Of a DNA stretch of 64,000 nt, positions 11,272-21,389 are shown piece after piece. Made by a program: the position numbers and the translations under genes. The DNA lies in assembly GCA_029204225.1 (NCBI GenBank), contig CM055100.1, positions 56,029,628-56,093,627 of the forward strand, given 5' to 3'. The notes below the pieces were generated by a model. The model was not told the origin of the DNA. It saw only the letters and a list, made by a program, of their open reading frames with translations, and ran no database searches. This DNA comes from Diphasiastrum complanatum. Lineage: Eukaryota > Streptophyta > Lycopodiopsida > Lycopodiales > Lycopodiaceae. Position 1 is the first letter of the stretch. Every line of letters begins with the position of its first letter.

Positions 11272-11352
11272 CTGTGTGTGTGTGTGTGTATTGGTTAAGA
11301 AAGGTTTGGGGGGCTCAAGCACCTTTCCCAAAGTATTCTGTGCCAACCAAGA
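11149..11352. repeat. Compound (CA)n(GA)n(GT)n microsatellite between duplicated flanks
   Basis: (CA)n runs 11201-11257, (GA)n to about 11270 and (GT)n to about 11289. The ~55 bases on either side are imperfect direct copies (GAGGCTTTGGGGCTCGCACA and AAGGTTTGGGGGGCTCAAGC, both ending CCCAAAGT.ATTC). The microsatellite therefore lies inside a short segmental duplication. Confidence 0.8.
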
Positions 11353-11915
11353 AAGAGAGAGAGAAATATATATAGTTAGAGATGGAGATAGAAATAGAAA
11401 GAGCTAGAGCTTGATAATGGTTTTACAATGGAAAATGGTCTCCTTATATAGTTGAGAGGGGAAGCCATCTTGGCTCTCATATTGGCTAGGATCCTAATCT
11501 TAGCCATTCAAATTAAAATGATTGCAATCTAATGGTTCAATAAGAAGGAGACCAAGTTCACATGATTCATGTGAGATCCCTCAACTTAGAACCATGTAAC
11601 TTGACTTTGGAGTTTTCTATTATTTTATTCTAATTAGGCCCCAAGTCTTTTATTCAAGTTCTACCTAGCCATTTTGCGTGCTCATTGGGTCGGGCTTATA
11701 CACACAAGAAACCATTGTCCTCGCATTTATTGGTCCTAACAATGCAATATTTCTTGGCTATATGAAGGCATGAATGATGCTTGTGCAAGTGGAAAACAAA
11801 TATCAAATTTGGGGTGGGATCTTGCGCACGGTTGTAGTTGGCATGTTTTTATCTAAACTCAAATTGATCATTTATAATATATAAAATAATTGCTTTGTTA
11901 TTGTAACACATTATT
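11353..11915. other. No recognisable feature
   Basis: AT-rich sequence without coding. It may be LTR sequence belonging to the inserted gag element, but no second copy is seen here. Confidence 0.35.
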
Positions 11916-11949
11916 TTGAAATATTATTTGATATATGCATTTTCAATAT

Positions 11950-12111
11950 GGCAGTATAGGCAACATACTGTTCTTTGGTCTAGTGGACAACACTTTCGTA
12001 TTGAATGCACCGACAAAAAAAGGATGACATTCGATTGTGGGGTGATGACAAAGTTTCATCAAGCCAATCGCAGTAGTGCAAGGGATACCAGTTTGGTCGA
12101 AAGTGACCTCG
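11950..12111 (+). pseudogene. CACTA C-terminal coding, part 1
   Basis: The frame near 12000-12110 reads HFRIECTDKKRMTFDCGVMT then FHQANRSSARDTSLVESDL, matching the region before the DUF4216-like domain of CACTA proteins, where a TFDCGVMAKF / SSARD motif is typical. It stops at the solo LTR that starts at 12112 and resumes after it with LDYVGTMQDILEVDY. Confidence 0.68.
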
Positions 12112-12575
12112 TGTCATGGCCATATTCGGTTAAGGACCTGGGATAGTCCTAATATGGTTGACCAACCCTTCAGTATTCAAGATTGTTCTTCATGCCATGA
12201 TTAATTCCATGTCAAGGCCAGTTTGTGACTAATTACCTTGAGAGGACCCAGACACTCTAATTGAGACATATGGAGTATTGCATGTATGTGTGACGGATAT
12301 AGGCAGGAGGACTACATGAAGAGGTGTGATCTCTTTATAATTGACCTGCATGGGGGTTGCATGGTTTCATGCACAGGACTCTACTCTCTATATAATGAGG
12401 TAGGGATTCTCCCGTCGACATATTGGATTTAGGTTACCAGTTTCTCTCCTCCTCTTGCTTCACATGGCATGGCTTGGGGGCTAGATCTAGGATTGGTTGG
12501 GCAGTTTGGCTCCATAGTCTCTCTTATTGTGTTCTCCTATCCTCATCTTAGGGGTAATCATTTTGGGTCTTTACA
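12112..12575 (+). repeat. Solo LTR of a Ty3/gypsy chromovirus inside CACTA
   Basis: This 464-bp segment begins TGTCATGGCCATATTC and ends GGGTCTTTACA. It is the reverse-complement relative of the LTR at 62297-62768, which follows a chromodomain-bearing gypsy pol. No gypsy coding flanks it here, and the CACTA reading frame resumes on the far side, so it is best read as a solo LTR. The flanking pentamers are CCTCG (12107-12111) and TCTTG (12576-12580). They differ by two C-to-T changes and may be an aged target duplication. Confidence 0.78.
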
Positions 12576-13399
12576 TCTTGACTACGTTGGAACCATGCAA
12601 GATATATTGGAAGTCGACTATAGATCTTTCAAGATCTTTTTATTCGATGTTAAATGGTTTTAAATTATATGTTGAGGGCCACATGCAACTGTACGATTGG
12701 ATTCAAATAGACTATTTGCTCTTGAATATTCAACAAAGATCCTTTCCTCTTCCAATGAGATATTGGTCTTACCAATTCATTGTGAACAAGTAACAATCGT
12801 TGGTACTTTTAATTATAAATCAATTATTGAGCACACTAGATTCAATCTCCAACTCATTTATATTGTCTGTATGTGCACAAATAGCCCTTTAACCTGATCC
12901 ATCGAATATGTGGCTATTTGTCATGCAAAAAAAGACAAGAAAATTTAATATTCTCCAAACTATCAAGCTCGAAGATGCGACAACATACAATCATGACAAA
13001 GAAGTCGAAAGTGATCGCGATATGGAAAATCATGCAGAAGAGAATCTACATAATGAAGAGGATGAAACAATTGATCATCTTGTGGAACCAAATGAGTATG
13101 ATGATTGGGATGTCAATGGCAATGACGTAATAGCTGAAAGCCAAATCAATGAGAACACTGATGATGATACTTATAATCTCCGAACAAGAATAGACCATCT
13201 GTTTGAAATCCGTGAAAGAATTAGACTACTAGTTGAGTGTGAAAGTCATGCAAACGATCAAGAAGATGAACTACAGGCACCTATGTCCATCCCAGGATGT
13301 ATACGTAGGCTTGAACTATGTTTAGAACTTGACTCAGATGAATGGCAAGATATCAATGATGATGTAAATGAGGAATTGTCTGCTGATGAAATTGATTGA
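12576..13399 (+). pseudogene. CACTA C-terminal coding, part 2, with acidic tail
   Basis: After the solo LTR the frame gives LDYVGTMQDILEVDYRSF then KIFLFDVKWF, like the DUF4216-type YYGxLxDILELDYGSFKVVLFKC motif. IHCEQV near 12775-12790 matches the later part of that domain. The open frame 12908-13399 (163 codons) is strongly acidic, with many Asp and Glu and a C-terminal LELDSDEWQDINDD. It is probably the tail of the same CACTA protein rather than a separate gene. No other family resemblance was seen for the tail. Confidence 0.6.
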
Positions 13400-13733
13400 A
13401 ATGTATTAAAAAAAATTCAATTGTTGCTAGTAGAGATCTATTGTGTTTATATCTCAACATTTCATACAATATTTCACACTTCTCCTCTTCTTTATTCTAT
13501 TAAAATATTTGTAATTAAACTAATTTCATTGTAACTACTCAACAAACATATAGTTTCCTTTTCTTGCATGCCAATGCATCTTCGTAGTGACATTGATTTC
13601 AATAGTGATCTGCAACCATCTGCAATTCGAGCTAAAGTGACGAAAAAATATACAAGTATGCTTTGCACTGCAACAACTGTATATGGTATATATTAAGAGC
13701 ATTCAAGTACTTAGAGACAATCTAAAAGACCCT
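13400..13733. other. No recognisable feature
   Basis: AT-rich spacer between the CACTA tail and the tandem repeat. No CACTA terminal repeat was spotted. Confidence 0.35.
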
Positions 13734-14285
13734 CAAGTTTCACACCAATGTGCACAAGAAGCTCACCCAAGACATCATCAGTGATACCGCCAACTCCACC
13801 AAATTAAATCACAACAATGAGAGCAACCAAACGCTAGAATCTCAATCAAATCACCCCTTGAATGCTGATGAATCAAACAACAAGAACCATAGGCAATGAG
13901 AAGTCCACAAGTTCCTCAAGTTTCACACCAATGTGCACAAGAAGCTCACTTCAAGACATTATTAGTGATACCACCAACTCCACCAAGATAAATCACAACA
14001 ATGAAAGCAACCAAACACTATAATCTCAATCAAATCACCCCTTGAACATTGATCAATCAAACAACAAGAGCCACAAGCAATAAGAAGTCCACAAGTTCCT
14101 CAAGTTTCACACTAATGTGCACAAGAAGCTCACTCAAGACATTATCGTTGATACCACCAACTCCACCAAGATAAATCAAACCAATGAGAGCAACCAAACA
14201 TTAGTCTCAATAGAATCACCCCTTGAACGCTGATCAATTAATCAAACAACAAGAGCCACATGCAATAAAATCACCATCAAATCAG
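13734..14285. repeat. Three tandem copies of a ~184-bp unit
   Basis: Units begin with CAAGTTTCACACCAATGTGC at 13734, CAAGTTTCACACCAATGTGC at 13917 and CAAGTTTCACACTAATGTGC at 14101, giving periods of 183 and 184 bp. Shared internal phrases include CACAAGAAGCTCAC, ACTCCACCAA, CAATCAAATCACCCCTTGAA and AACAACAAGA. The third copy decays near 14280. The unit length is not a multiple of three and no frame is open. It looks like a short satellite-type array or an LTR-internal repeat. Confidence 0.92.
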
Positions 14286-15149
14286 GTCTTTCAATGTTGA
14301 TCAATCAATCAATCACACAATAGTCATTTTGTTAGAATTTCTGTCAATTTTTGCTCATAGATAAAAGAGCTACCAAGAATTATCTTACTTCAATTGTCTT
14401 GAGTGATTTTCTGAAGTTCAAATCAAATGAACTTTGCTAATTCCTGCCATCCGGACTGTCGATACCTCATATGGAGTCCTCTCTCCTGAGACACTCAGAG
14501 TGCTAGTTCCCTTGGTGAACGATGCCAAAGATGGCTCCACCAGATCGTGCATACCTACAACACCCTGTCACTCTAATATCAAGTTAACTTCATGATAGGA
14601 TCTAGTGCAATATGCGAATCACATCAAATTGTCACCATAGGCACACCTCTCAAGCTCTCAAAGATGGCACAACAAAAGTTAATAGATTACAAAGAAACAC
14701 TATACATATAGGAACTTACAAACTGCATGAAAAGATAAATGTCCTAAAATTGGCCTAGGTCAGGTCCAATATGGCCAAATTCGACCGACAAACTCGAGAA
14801 ATGCCTCCGAGTATAGCAAGTATTGCAAATAATATTGTACGTCTAATTTTCTACCTCTGTGTGGCTACTCGGCTAACCCAAGTAGCCGGCTATGGGACAA
14901 GTGCCCGCGACTGATATGTCAATAATGGATCACATCCCGATCACTACTAGAAACAGTAAATTGATTAATTGTACAATAATTATAATATCACATTTAGAGC
15001 TTACACAACTAAATCAGATCAGACCTGATAACATTGTAATTGGTGGTCTCACGTATTGAAATAAGGGAACTATAAGCTTTGAAGAGACATTATAATTGTG
15101 CATGACCATATATCTCAATTTCATTAAAGTCTATAACCTGTAGGTTCTT
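14286..15149. other. No recognisable feature
   Basis: No long frames, no repeat partners in the window and no RNA gene seen. Confidence 0.4.
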
Positions 15150-16533
15150 TTGAATGTGTTTTGGATGAATAGAAGAATGATAGTAATAAGACATGAAATT
15201 TTGCAAGGTGCACCAGAGCATGAAAACATAGGTCTTGGTCCTCTCTTTGCTTTGGCACATTATCGCGCATTGCGTGCTACAGCTTCAGCTTTTCAGTCCT
15301 GTCTATTCCCCTCTATTGTGGATGATACTCATATTGTGGGGCCTGCAAGTGAAGTCGTCCCTGCTTTTTTGCATTTCTCAGCTCAACTTTCTTCTATTGG
15401 GCTTACTGTGAACAAGGATAAGTGTGTTGCTTGGTGCCCAAAAGGCCTTCCAGCAGATATCTCCTTACCTAAAGGTTTCATTACTCCTCGGCTTGGGATT
15501 AAGGCTTTGGGTGTTCCCATTGGTTTTTCTGGAGATTCATTTATGCGGAAAGCTCTAGATGGTTTTGCTCGACATTCTGATTTGTTGCCAAAGCTTGGAA
15601 ATTCTCAGGTTGCATTTGGAAGTCTCACTCAGTGCTTTGCTCAACGTCCTAGCTATCTTCTATGTTGCGTATCTCCTTCACCTGATATAATATCCTTATC
15701 GAGATTTTGATGATATTTTATTGGGCGTATTTGGTCGTCTTTTGGGGCCAAAAACCTTTGACACTTGTGAAGGTCAGTTTTCTAAGCCGCAAATTTCTCT
15801 TCCTGCTTCCTCTGGTGGTGTTGGCCTTGTATCTATTGCTTGCATTGCACCAGCTCCTTCTCTCGGAAGTTGGGCTCTTGTTGCCTCTGCACTAGTCTCC
15901 AGGTTTCAGCAGGGTAACCAGCCTCTTCTTCTTGATACGGTAGCTCATGTGGAGACTAGCAATTTTGCTTTTCAACAAGCTCTACGCACTGCTCGAGATT
16001 TACTTCCACCACTTGTACAGCCTTTTGTGCCTCCCTTTGAACCTTTGTTCTTCTTAATCTACCAGACGACGAGTTGATCTTGTTCTCTCGCGTGATGGAA
16101 TTCGTACTCTGGGAGATGTTGTAATTGCTGATCCCTCTCGTCGGGACCTTCTTCGTCGTTCTTCCACCACGCAAGGGGCCGCTGCATCTCAAGCATCACA
16201 AGAAAAGGAACGAGATTATAATGATCGTGCACCCGGTGAAGATTTCATCCCCTTTGCCTAGGAAACTTATGGTTGTCTTCACAAGAAATTTAATGATTTT
16301 TTATCTTTATGTGCGGAGCTTATGGTGAAACGCCAAGGACAAAGCATTACCTTACCTTCCGTCATTATTTCTTTCTACCACCAGCGTATTTCTATAGCAT
16401 TACAACGTTCACATGCAATTTCAATTTTTCGACGGGCTCAGTTTGCAAGAGCGCCTGCTTCAAAGCTTCCTGCATTACCTATTGATGGATCTATTTTAGT
16501 TAGTGATTTACATCAGGCAGTTGGTTTTGAATA
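15150..16533 (+). pseudogene. Non-LTR (LINE-type) reverse transcriptase pseudogene
   Basis: The frame 15150-15710 contains a degenerate QG.P motif, GPLFALAHYRALRATA, the catalytic block IVDDTHIVGPAS (15316-15350; xxDD retained), then LNVNKDKC-type text (LTVNKDKCVAWCP) and LGIKALGVPIG, the usual order of RT palm motifs in LINE-like elements. A frameshift near 15710 leads to LLGVFGRLLGPKTF, SSGGVGLVSI and FQQALRTARDLLPPLV (15721-16060). Further shifts give GDVVIADPSRRDLLRR and a terminal frame 16322-16533. Endonuclease and most of ORF2 upstream are missing, as in 5'-truncated LINE insertions. No poly(A) tail or target duplication was identified. Confidence 0.75.
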
Positions 16534-16534
16534 A

Positions 16535-17426
16535 TTAGTTTAATATTTAATTTTTGACTTACATCGGGCAGTTGGTTTTAAGTAATTAGCTTACTATATT
16601 CTAAGTTTTACATAGCTTTTAGGTAGCTTAATTCATTTCTGCTGTTCTATGGTATTTTATTTTAAATACTTTAATCTTCTTGTTTGATCATGGGTTTTTC
16701 CATCATTTTTAATAAAATCAGGGATAATCTCTTCATAGTGTTCCAAGTAGAGTTTGTAACTTGGTACAATGTTGCTATCCTCTCAACAAGTGATATTTGC
16801 AATATTTGATTGTCAATTCAAAATTCAAATTTCTTCAGTGGTTTGATATTGTGTATGATGCAATCAATAAAAAATAAAATAAAATGGTAAAATAAATTTG
16901 GCACAGTGTGGTTTTTGTTAGTGTGCATCCTTATGTGTTCTTCCCCCCTCCCCCCTTTACTGATGTTGTGAGCACATGCATCTTTGTTTTTGAAGTCAAA
17001 CAAAATGTAGCTTGTTGCGAACCTTCTCCACATGAGTGGCGAATTTGTGTGGAAAAGATTCGCTACACTGTAATATGGTAGCATTCTCAATTATATGTTG
17101 TTTTGTTCAGTATGGCGGCCTTTCTACATTCTTTTGCTGTTCTATTTCCATATTTGAAGCGAGGTAAAGAAAGTTAAAAAAAATTACGTCTTGAAAGAAC
17201 GGCTCCTTGGGCAGTTCCACTAGGGAAGGGCGTGCCCCTAGGCCCTTAAAATTAAGAACACCCTAAAATTAATAGAGCCTGAGAATGTGTGCAAAGGGCT
17301 CTCGATATTAGGGTTTGGGGGCTCGAAACTGGACTGTAATTGCATGAAACCCTAATCGGTGAGGGAAATGGCGAGAGAAGAAAGGGGATGTAGCGATGGC
17401 GATAATGGTTGAACTCAGATAATGAT
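16535..17426. other. Intergenic region and probable 5' leader of the PPR gene
   Basis: No coding was found up to the PPR start. Two short upstream frames lie just before it: ATG at 17368 reads MAREERGCSDGDNG then stop, and ATG at 17396 reads MAIMVELR then stop. Both are out of frame or closed before the PPR reading frame, whose own frame is closed by TAA at 17403. Confidence 0.5.
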
Positions 17427-19163
17427 ATGATGAAACATCAAATCACAAATGTAAAACTGAAAGATCTGATCGTAAGGCATGCATGGATCAGCAGTGTTGC
17501 TTTGATGGATCAAGGAAATATGCAAGAAATCGTTTTAGCATATGTCCGTGTTTTGCAGGAATGTGGCAGGAAGAAAAACCTAGAAGATGGAAAGAGAGTT
17601 CATGCTCGAATTCTGCATCAGCGGCTGGAATCTGACATTATTGTTGCCAGTACTCTGGTTAGCATGTATGCCAAGTGTGGGAGCCTCGTCCTTGCTCGAC
17701 AGGTCTTTGATATAATGCCTAGAAAAGGTTTGGTTGCTGTGAATGCCCTAGCTTCGGGGTATGTGAAGCAGGGAAGAAGTGAGGAGGCTCTAGATTTGTT
17801 TCAGCAAATGAGAGTGGGAGGGATTGAGCCGGATGGATTAAGCTTTGTAGCCATGCTAAATGCATGTGCTCATCTGTCGGCCTTGGAACAGGGGAAGCAC
17901 ATTCATGCAGAGCTCGAGAAAGCTGGATATGAGTCTAATTTATTTGTGTCAAATGCTCTGATTGATATGTATTCAAAATGCAGAAGTTTAGAGAATGCAC
18001 TTAGAGTTTTCGAAGGGATGCGTAGACGAGATGTTGTCTCCTGGAATGCAATTATTGCAGGGTGTGTCAAGCATGGGCACGAGAAAGAAGCCATAGAACT
18101 TTTCCAAGATATGAAGCAAGAAGGTTTGAAGCCTGATGGTTTTACTTTTGTTTCCATGCTCAATGCATGTGCTAGTTTAGCGGCCATAGAGTTGGGAAAG
18201 CAAATTCATGTTGATAGTATTGAAGCTGGTTTGGGGTCGAATTGTTTTGTCGCAGCAGCCCTAGTTGACATGTATGCTAAATGCAGGTGTTTAAAGGATG
18301 CGCATCAAGTTTTTGACAGGATGCACAAGCCAACTGCTGCAGCGTGGACGGCCATGATTTCAGGTTATGTGAGAAATGGACAGGCCGAGGAGGCTCTGAA
18401 ACTTTCACAGAAGATGCAACAGAATGGATTCAAACCGGATGCTGTTACCTATGTCACCATGTTGAATGCGTGTGCTACACTAGCAGCATTAGAACAAGGT
18501 AGACAGATACATGGCGAACTCATCAGAGACGGATTTCACCTTGATCTGTTTGTGTCGAATGCTCTTATCGACATGTATGCAAAATGTGGTAGTCTTAGGG
18601 AGGCTCGCAAAGTTTTCAATTCAATGAGGAGAAGAAATGTAGTATCTTGGACTGCTATGATATTAGGATATGCCATCCATGGAAATGGTAGAGAGGTCAT
18701 TCAGCTTTTCAGGAGAATGCAGGAGGAGCATGTGGAACCGAATGAGGTCACTTTTGTTGGTGTTCTGTCTGCATGTAGCCGCTTGGGTTTACTGGATGAA
18801 GGACTTCAATTCTTCCGGGCCATGATTGAAGATTATGGAGTTACAGCATTGTCAGAGCATTATGGCTGCATGGTGGACCTGTATGGGAGAGCTGGACACT
18901 TAGGCCAGGCAAATGATTTCATTCAAAAGATGCCCATTCCTCCTGACACTAGATCATGGACTGCCTTACTTGCAGCCTGCAAAATGCTTCACAATTTAGA
19001 TTTGGCAGAGGGCATTGCAGAGCATGCGCTCAAGCTGGAGCCACAACAAGCTGGATCTTACGTGCTGTTATCCGACATTTATGCTTCAACTGGTAGATGG
19101 GATAAGAAACACCAGCTGAGGAAGATGTTGGAACAGAGAGCAGTCACGCAAGATTCAGGTTGA
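17427..19163 (+). CDS. PLS-class pentatricopeptide repeat protein
   Basis: Intronless frame of 578 codons from ATG 17427; the frame is closed by TAA at 17403, and no ATG lies between. It encodes regular ~101-residue L-S-P triplets, each with a form of ..MLNACA.L.ALE.GK.IH, ..LIDMYAKC.SL..A..VF and ..VVSW.A.I.GY..HG...EAL.LF..M: four such cycles, then a P2-L2-S2 end (HYGCMVDLYGRAGHL) and an E-type motif (SYVLLSDIYASTGRWD). PLS-class PPR proteins bind organelle RNA and usually guide C-to-U editing. Here the protein stops shortly after the E1/E2 start, at VTQDSG, with no E+ or DYW deaminase domain. It would need a DYW partner, or it is a 3'-truncated copy. No clear plastid or mitochondrial targeting peptide is visible at the N-terminus. 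Confidence 0.93.
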   Translation: MMKHQITNVKLKDLIVRHAWISSVALMDQGNMQEIVLAYVRVLQECGRKKNLEDGKRVHARILHQRLESDIIVASTLVSMYAKCGSLVLARQVFDIMPRKGLVAVNALASGYVKQGRSEEALDLFQQMRVGGIEPDGLSFVAMLNACAHLSALEQGKHIHAELEKAGYESNLFVSNALIDMYSKCRSLENALRVFEGMRRRDVVSWNAIIAGCVKHGHEKEAIELFQDMKQEGLKPDGFTFVSMLNACASLAAIELGKQIHVDSIEAGLGSNCFVAAALVDMYAKCRCLKDAHQVFDRMHKPTAAAWTAMISGYVRNGQAEEALKLSQKMQQNGFKPDAVTYVTMLNACATLAALEQGRQIHGELIRDGFHLDLFVSNALIDMYAKCGSLREARKVFNSMRRRNVVSWTAMILGYAIHGNGREVIQLFRRMQEEHVEPNEVTFVGVLSACSRLGLLDEGLQFFRAMIEDYGVTALSEHYGCMVDLYGRAGHLGQANDFIQKMPIPPDTRSWTALLAACKMLHNLDLAEGIAEHALKLEPQQAGSYVLLSDIYASTGRWDKKHQLRKMLEQRAVTQDSG

Positions 19164-19292
19164 TGCTAAGCGCGCAGATGTTTTTGTGTACAATATTCGT
19201 AAGCAAAATTCATCATGATGAAGAGAAGCTACGCCTAGGTAGCCATTTCGTTTGATGCTTTTCTTTGAGATCCTCTGACTATAAAATTACAG

Positions 19293-20049
19293 CTTTCTGG
19301 CATCTTCTTCTTCCAGCTCCACTCATGATAGAGCCCTACAGTCCTTCCTTGCTGATGCTGGGGTTGGGGCAGGGTTGCAGGCCACGTTCCGGAACGCGGT
19401 CCGAAACGCGTTCCGGATCGCGTTCCGGGAATTCCCATTAGGGTTTCCCGGAACGCTTTTTTATTTTTATTTTTTTGAAAATTTTTTAATGCCAATATGG
19501 GTATCAAATGGAAGGTTTTTTCAAGGGCAATTCATTTATCAAGTTTGCCATCAATTTCAGGACCATTGTCGTCCATTAACATATTTTTCACTATTATATC
19601 ATTTTCTACAGTTACTGTATTGTGGAAATGAAATCACCACCTCGTCGCTTCCATCGTCTTGATCACGCACGGATCGATGCCTCACGCTGCCCACAATCCA
19701 CCATCACCTCCTCATCCTTGCTCTCTTTCACTCTCCAACTCTCAGAAGCCAAAAAATTTTATGTGGGCCGCGGACTCCCTGCTCACGGCCCACATAAAAA
19801 AATTTGAAGACAGCATTTCTGGTCCCGGAACGCGAGCGATCCAGAACGCGCGATCTGGATCGAAATCCTTCCGGATCGCGATCCGATGCAACACGGTTGG
19901 GGATAGACAGGCTCATTTTGTCTCCTACTTCCATACGAAGTTTGACATAGAGAGGTTCGTCATTGAGCATAGGAAAAATTTCCCTAAACTTTATAGAGAG
20001 TTCTTTGAGTGCCTCCAACAGAATATGCTGCTAATGGACAACCTACGGT
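19293..20049 (+). pseudogene. Unidentified exon-like frame split by a MITE
   Basis: A frame opens after a possible splice acceptor (TTACAG ending 19292) as FLASSSSSSTHDRALQSF then LADAGVG. It is broken at 19370 by a 525-bp insertion. Removing the insertion and one copy of its 8-bp target duplication restores the same frame into GDRQAHFVSYFHTKFDIERF, VIEHRKNFPKLYREFFECL and QQNMLLMDNLR. The continuous text on both sides suggests this was once host coding sequence. I do not recognise the family. No donor site was fixed. Confidence 0.5.
19370..19894. mobile_element. hAT-type MITE with 8-bp target duplication
   Basis: The element is flanked by GGTTGGGG at 19362-19369 and 19895-19902, an 8-bp duplication as made by hAT transposases. 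Its ends are imperfect inverted repeats: left CAGGGTTGCAGG, right ...TGCAACAC. Both subterminal regions are rich in CGCGTTCCGG / GGATCGCG motifs in inverted orientation, unlike the AT-rich middle. There is no transposase coding, so it would depend on an autonomous hAT element. Confidence 0.75.
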
Positions 20050-20063
20050 TTGTGCATTTCTGA

Positions 20064-21389
20064 TTTGACTCAGGCTCAGCCAAGTGCCAAGCAAAGGCAT
20101 GATCGTAACTTCACAAAACTTATCGATCTGTTCAAGCGAGTCGTATTCTGTGAAGAACACTTAAAAGATTTTTACTTTCTTCAGCTTGCAAAGATTCCAT
20201 GGGTAGCTGGTCAAAGTGGAGAAATGTCCAAGCACTAATTGCAGATTTTTGTGGAATAATTCTGTAGTGTGTTTGAATGGACGTGTCAATTATTCCAAGG
20301 GCTGGGCCTGAGCAGGCAGCTACTTTGTGAAACTGTTGTTGCAGTCCTAAAATTCTAGGCTTTTTTTTTTCCACCAAAGTATTTTGTGTAAAGTAGTTCT
20401 TGTCTGCCATCTTATAGGCACTCTTATATCCTTCTCTGACATTAAGCAGGATCAAATTTCAAATGGTCCTATGTTTATTCCATCGACTTCTTAGGCTCAT
20501 ACCGATGCTCTTCCTTATGAGGTACATACCACATGACTTGCTCATGACCTCCAAAATTGTGTACAACTTCCTTCCAGTTTTGTGATAGGGGCAAAGGATG
20601 ACATTGAGTTGCTCACCAGTACATCTTGGGGGCACTCTTTATTTTAATCTGTCTCACTAATTTGTCATCATTTATCATAGCATAGTTGTGTCATCCTTTA
20701 TGCTTGAGCCATCACTATCTGCTCTTATGATAGTCATTCCCTTTAGTGTCGTAGCATCTTCTACTTGGCAGTTTCATGTAGAGATTGCTAGTTATTAATG
20801 AACTAAGGCTATCATGGAGTATTGTACCGTTACTTGGAGGAGTCCACTTCAATGCTTGGGTGGTAGTCGTGGACTATATTGCTGAATTGGGCTCTATTTT
20901 GTGTATATTGAGCGATTTATTGTTGCTTCTACAACCTAATTTTGGCTTTCATGGATGGCTTTAGTTGTATTGGTGTATTTTGAGCTGACTATTGCTACTA
21001 TCTATATTTCTTGAGCCATCTATTGGTGCTGCTATTTGGCTTCAAGGTCTCTACATTGGCTTGGAATTTATGTGCACCACTCAAGTCATTTTGTCCTCTT
21101 GTTTGTTGGCATGCTTGGTCTATTCAATTGGCATGGTATCTATTTGTATGCACCGGAGGCTTGATCTTCTCACCGTGCCATGTGGTCTCCCAATTGATCC
21201 CTTTATGTTGGCATGCTATCCTTTTATGTACAATAGCATTGTGATAATGTTTTTTAGCCATTGTATACTGTAGTTTTACAAGTATCGACATCTCTATAGT
21301 GCTATTAGTTTCGGACATCTACATTTATAGGCACTTTTTTATGCCTTTCTAAGGCTATTTACTAGTTGGGCCCATTATTTTCCTCCAAA
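20064..21389. other. No recognisable feature
   Basis: Only short frames. A frame at 20050-20238 (ending VAGQSGEMSKH) may be residual host coding linked to the preceding exon-like frame but cannot be identified. Confidence 0.35.

Larger units (their letters stand above)
8600..13399 (+). mobile_element. Decayed CACTA (En/Spm) DNA transposon with nested insertions
   Basis: Two blocks of CACTA-type transposase coding on the plus strand (about 8731-9840 and 11950-13399) are separated by a minus-strand retroelement gag. The second block is itself split by a solo LTR at 12112-12575. The colinear order of Tnp2-like core, then DUF4216-like and acidic C-terminal parts, fits one original element. CACTA terminal repeats were not identified, so the outer limits are approximate. 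Confidence 0.72.

Noticed and set aside
11151-11375. Protein with long His-Thr repeat
   Set aside because: It is a translation of the (CA)n microsatellite.
13734-14285. CRISPR array
   Set aside because: The whole ~184-bp unit is repeated with no short-repeat/unique-spacer structure, and this is plant nuclear DNA.
17409-17426. PPR start at 17409
   Set aside because: The codon there is TTG; the first ATG in frame is 17427.
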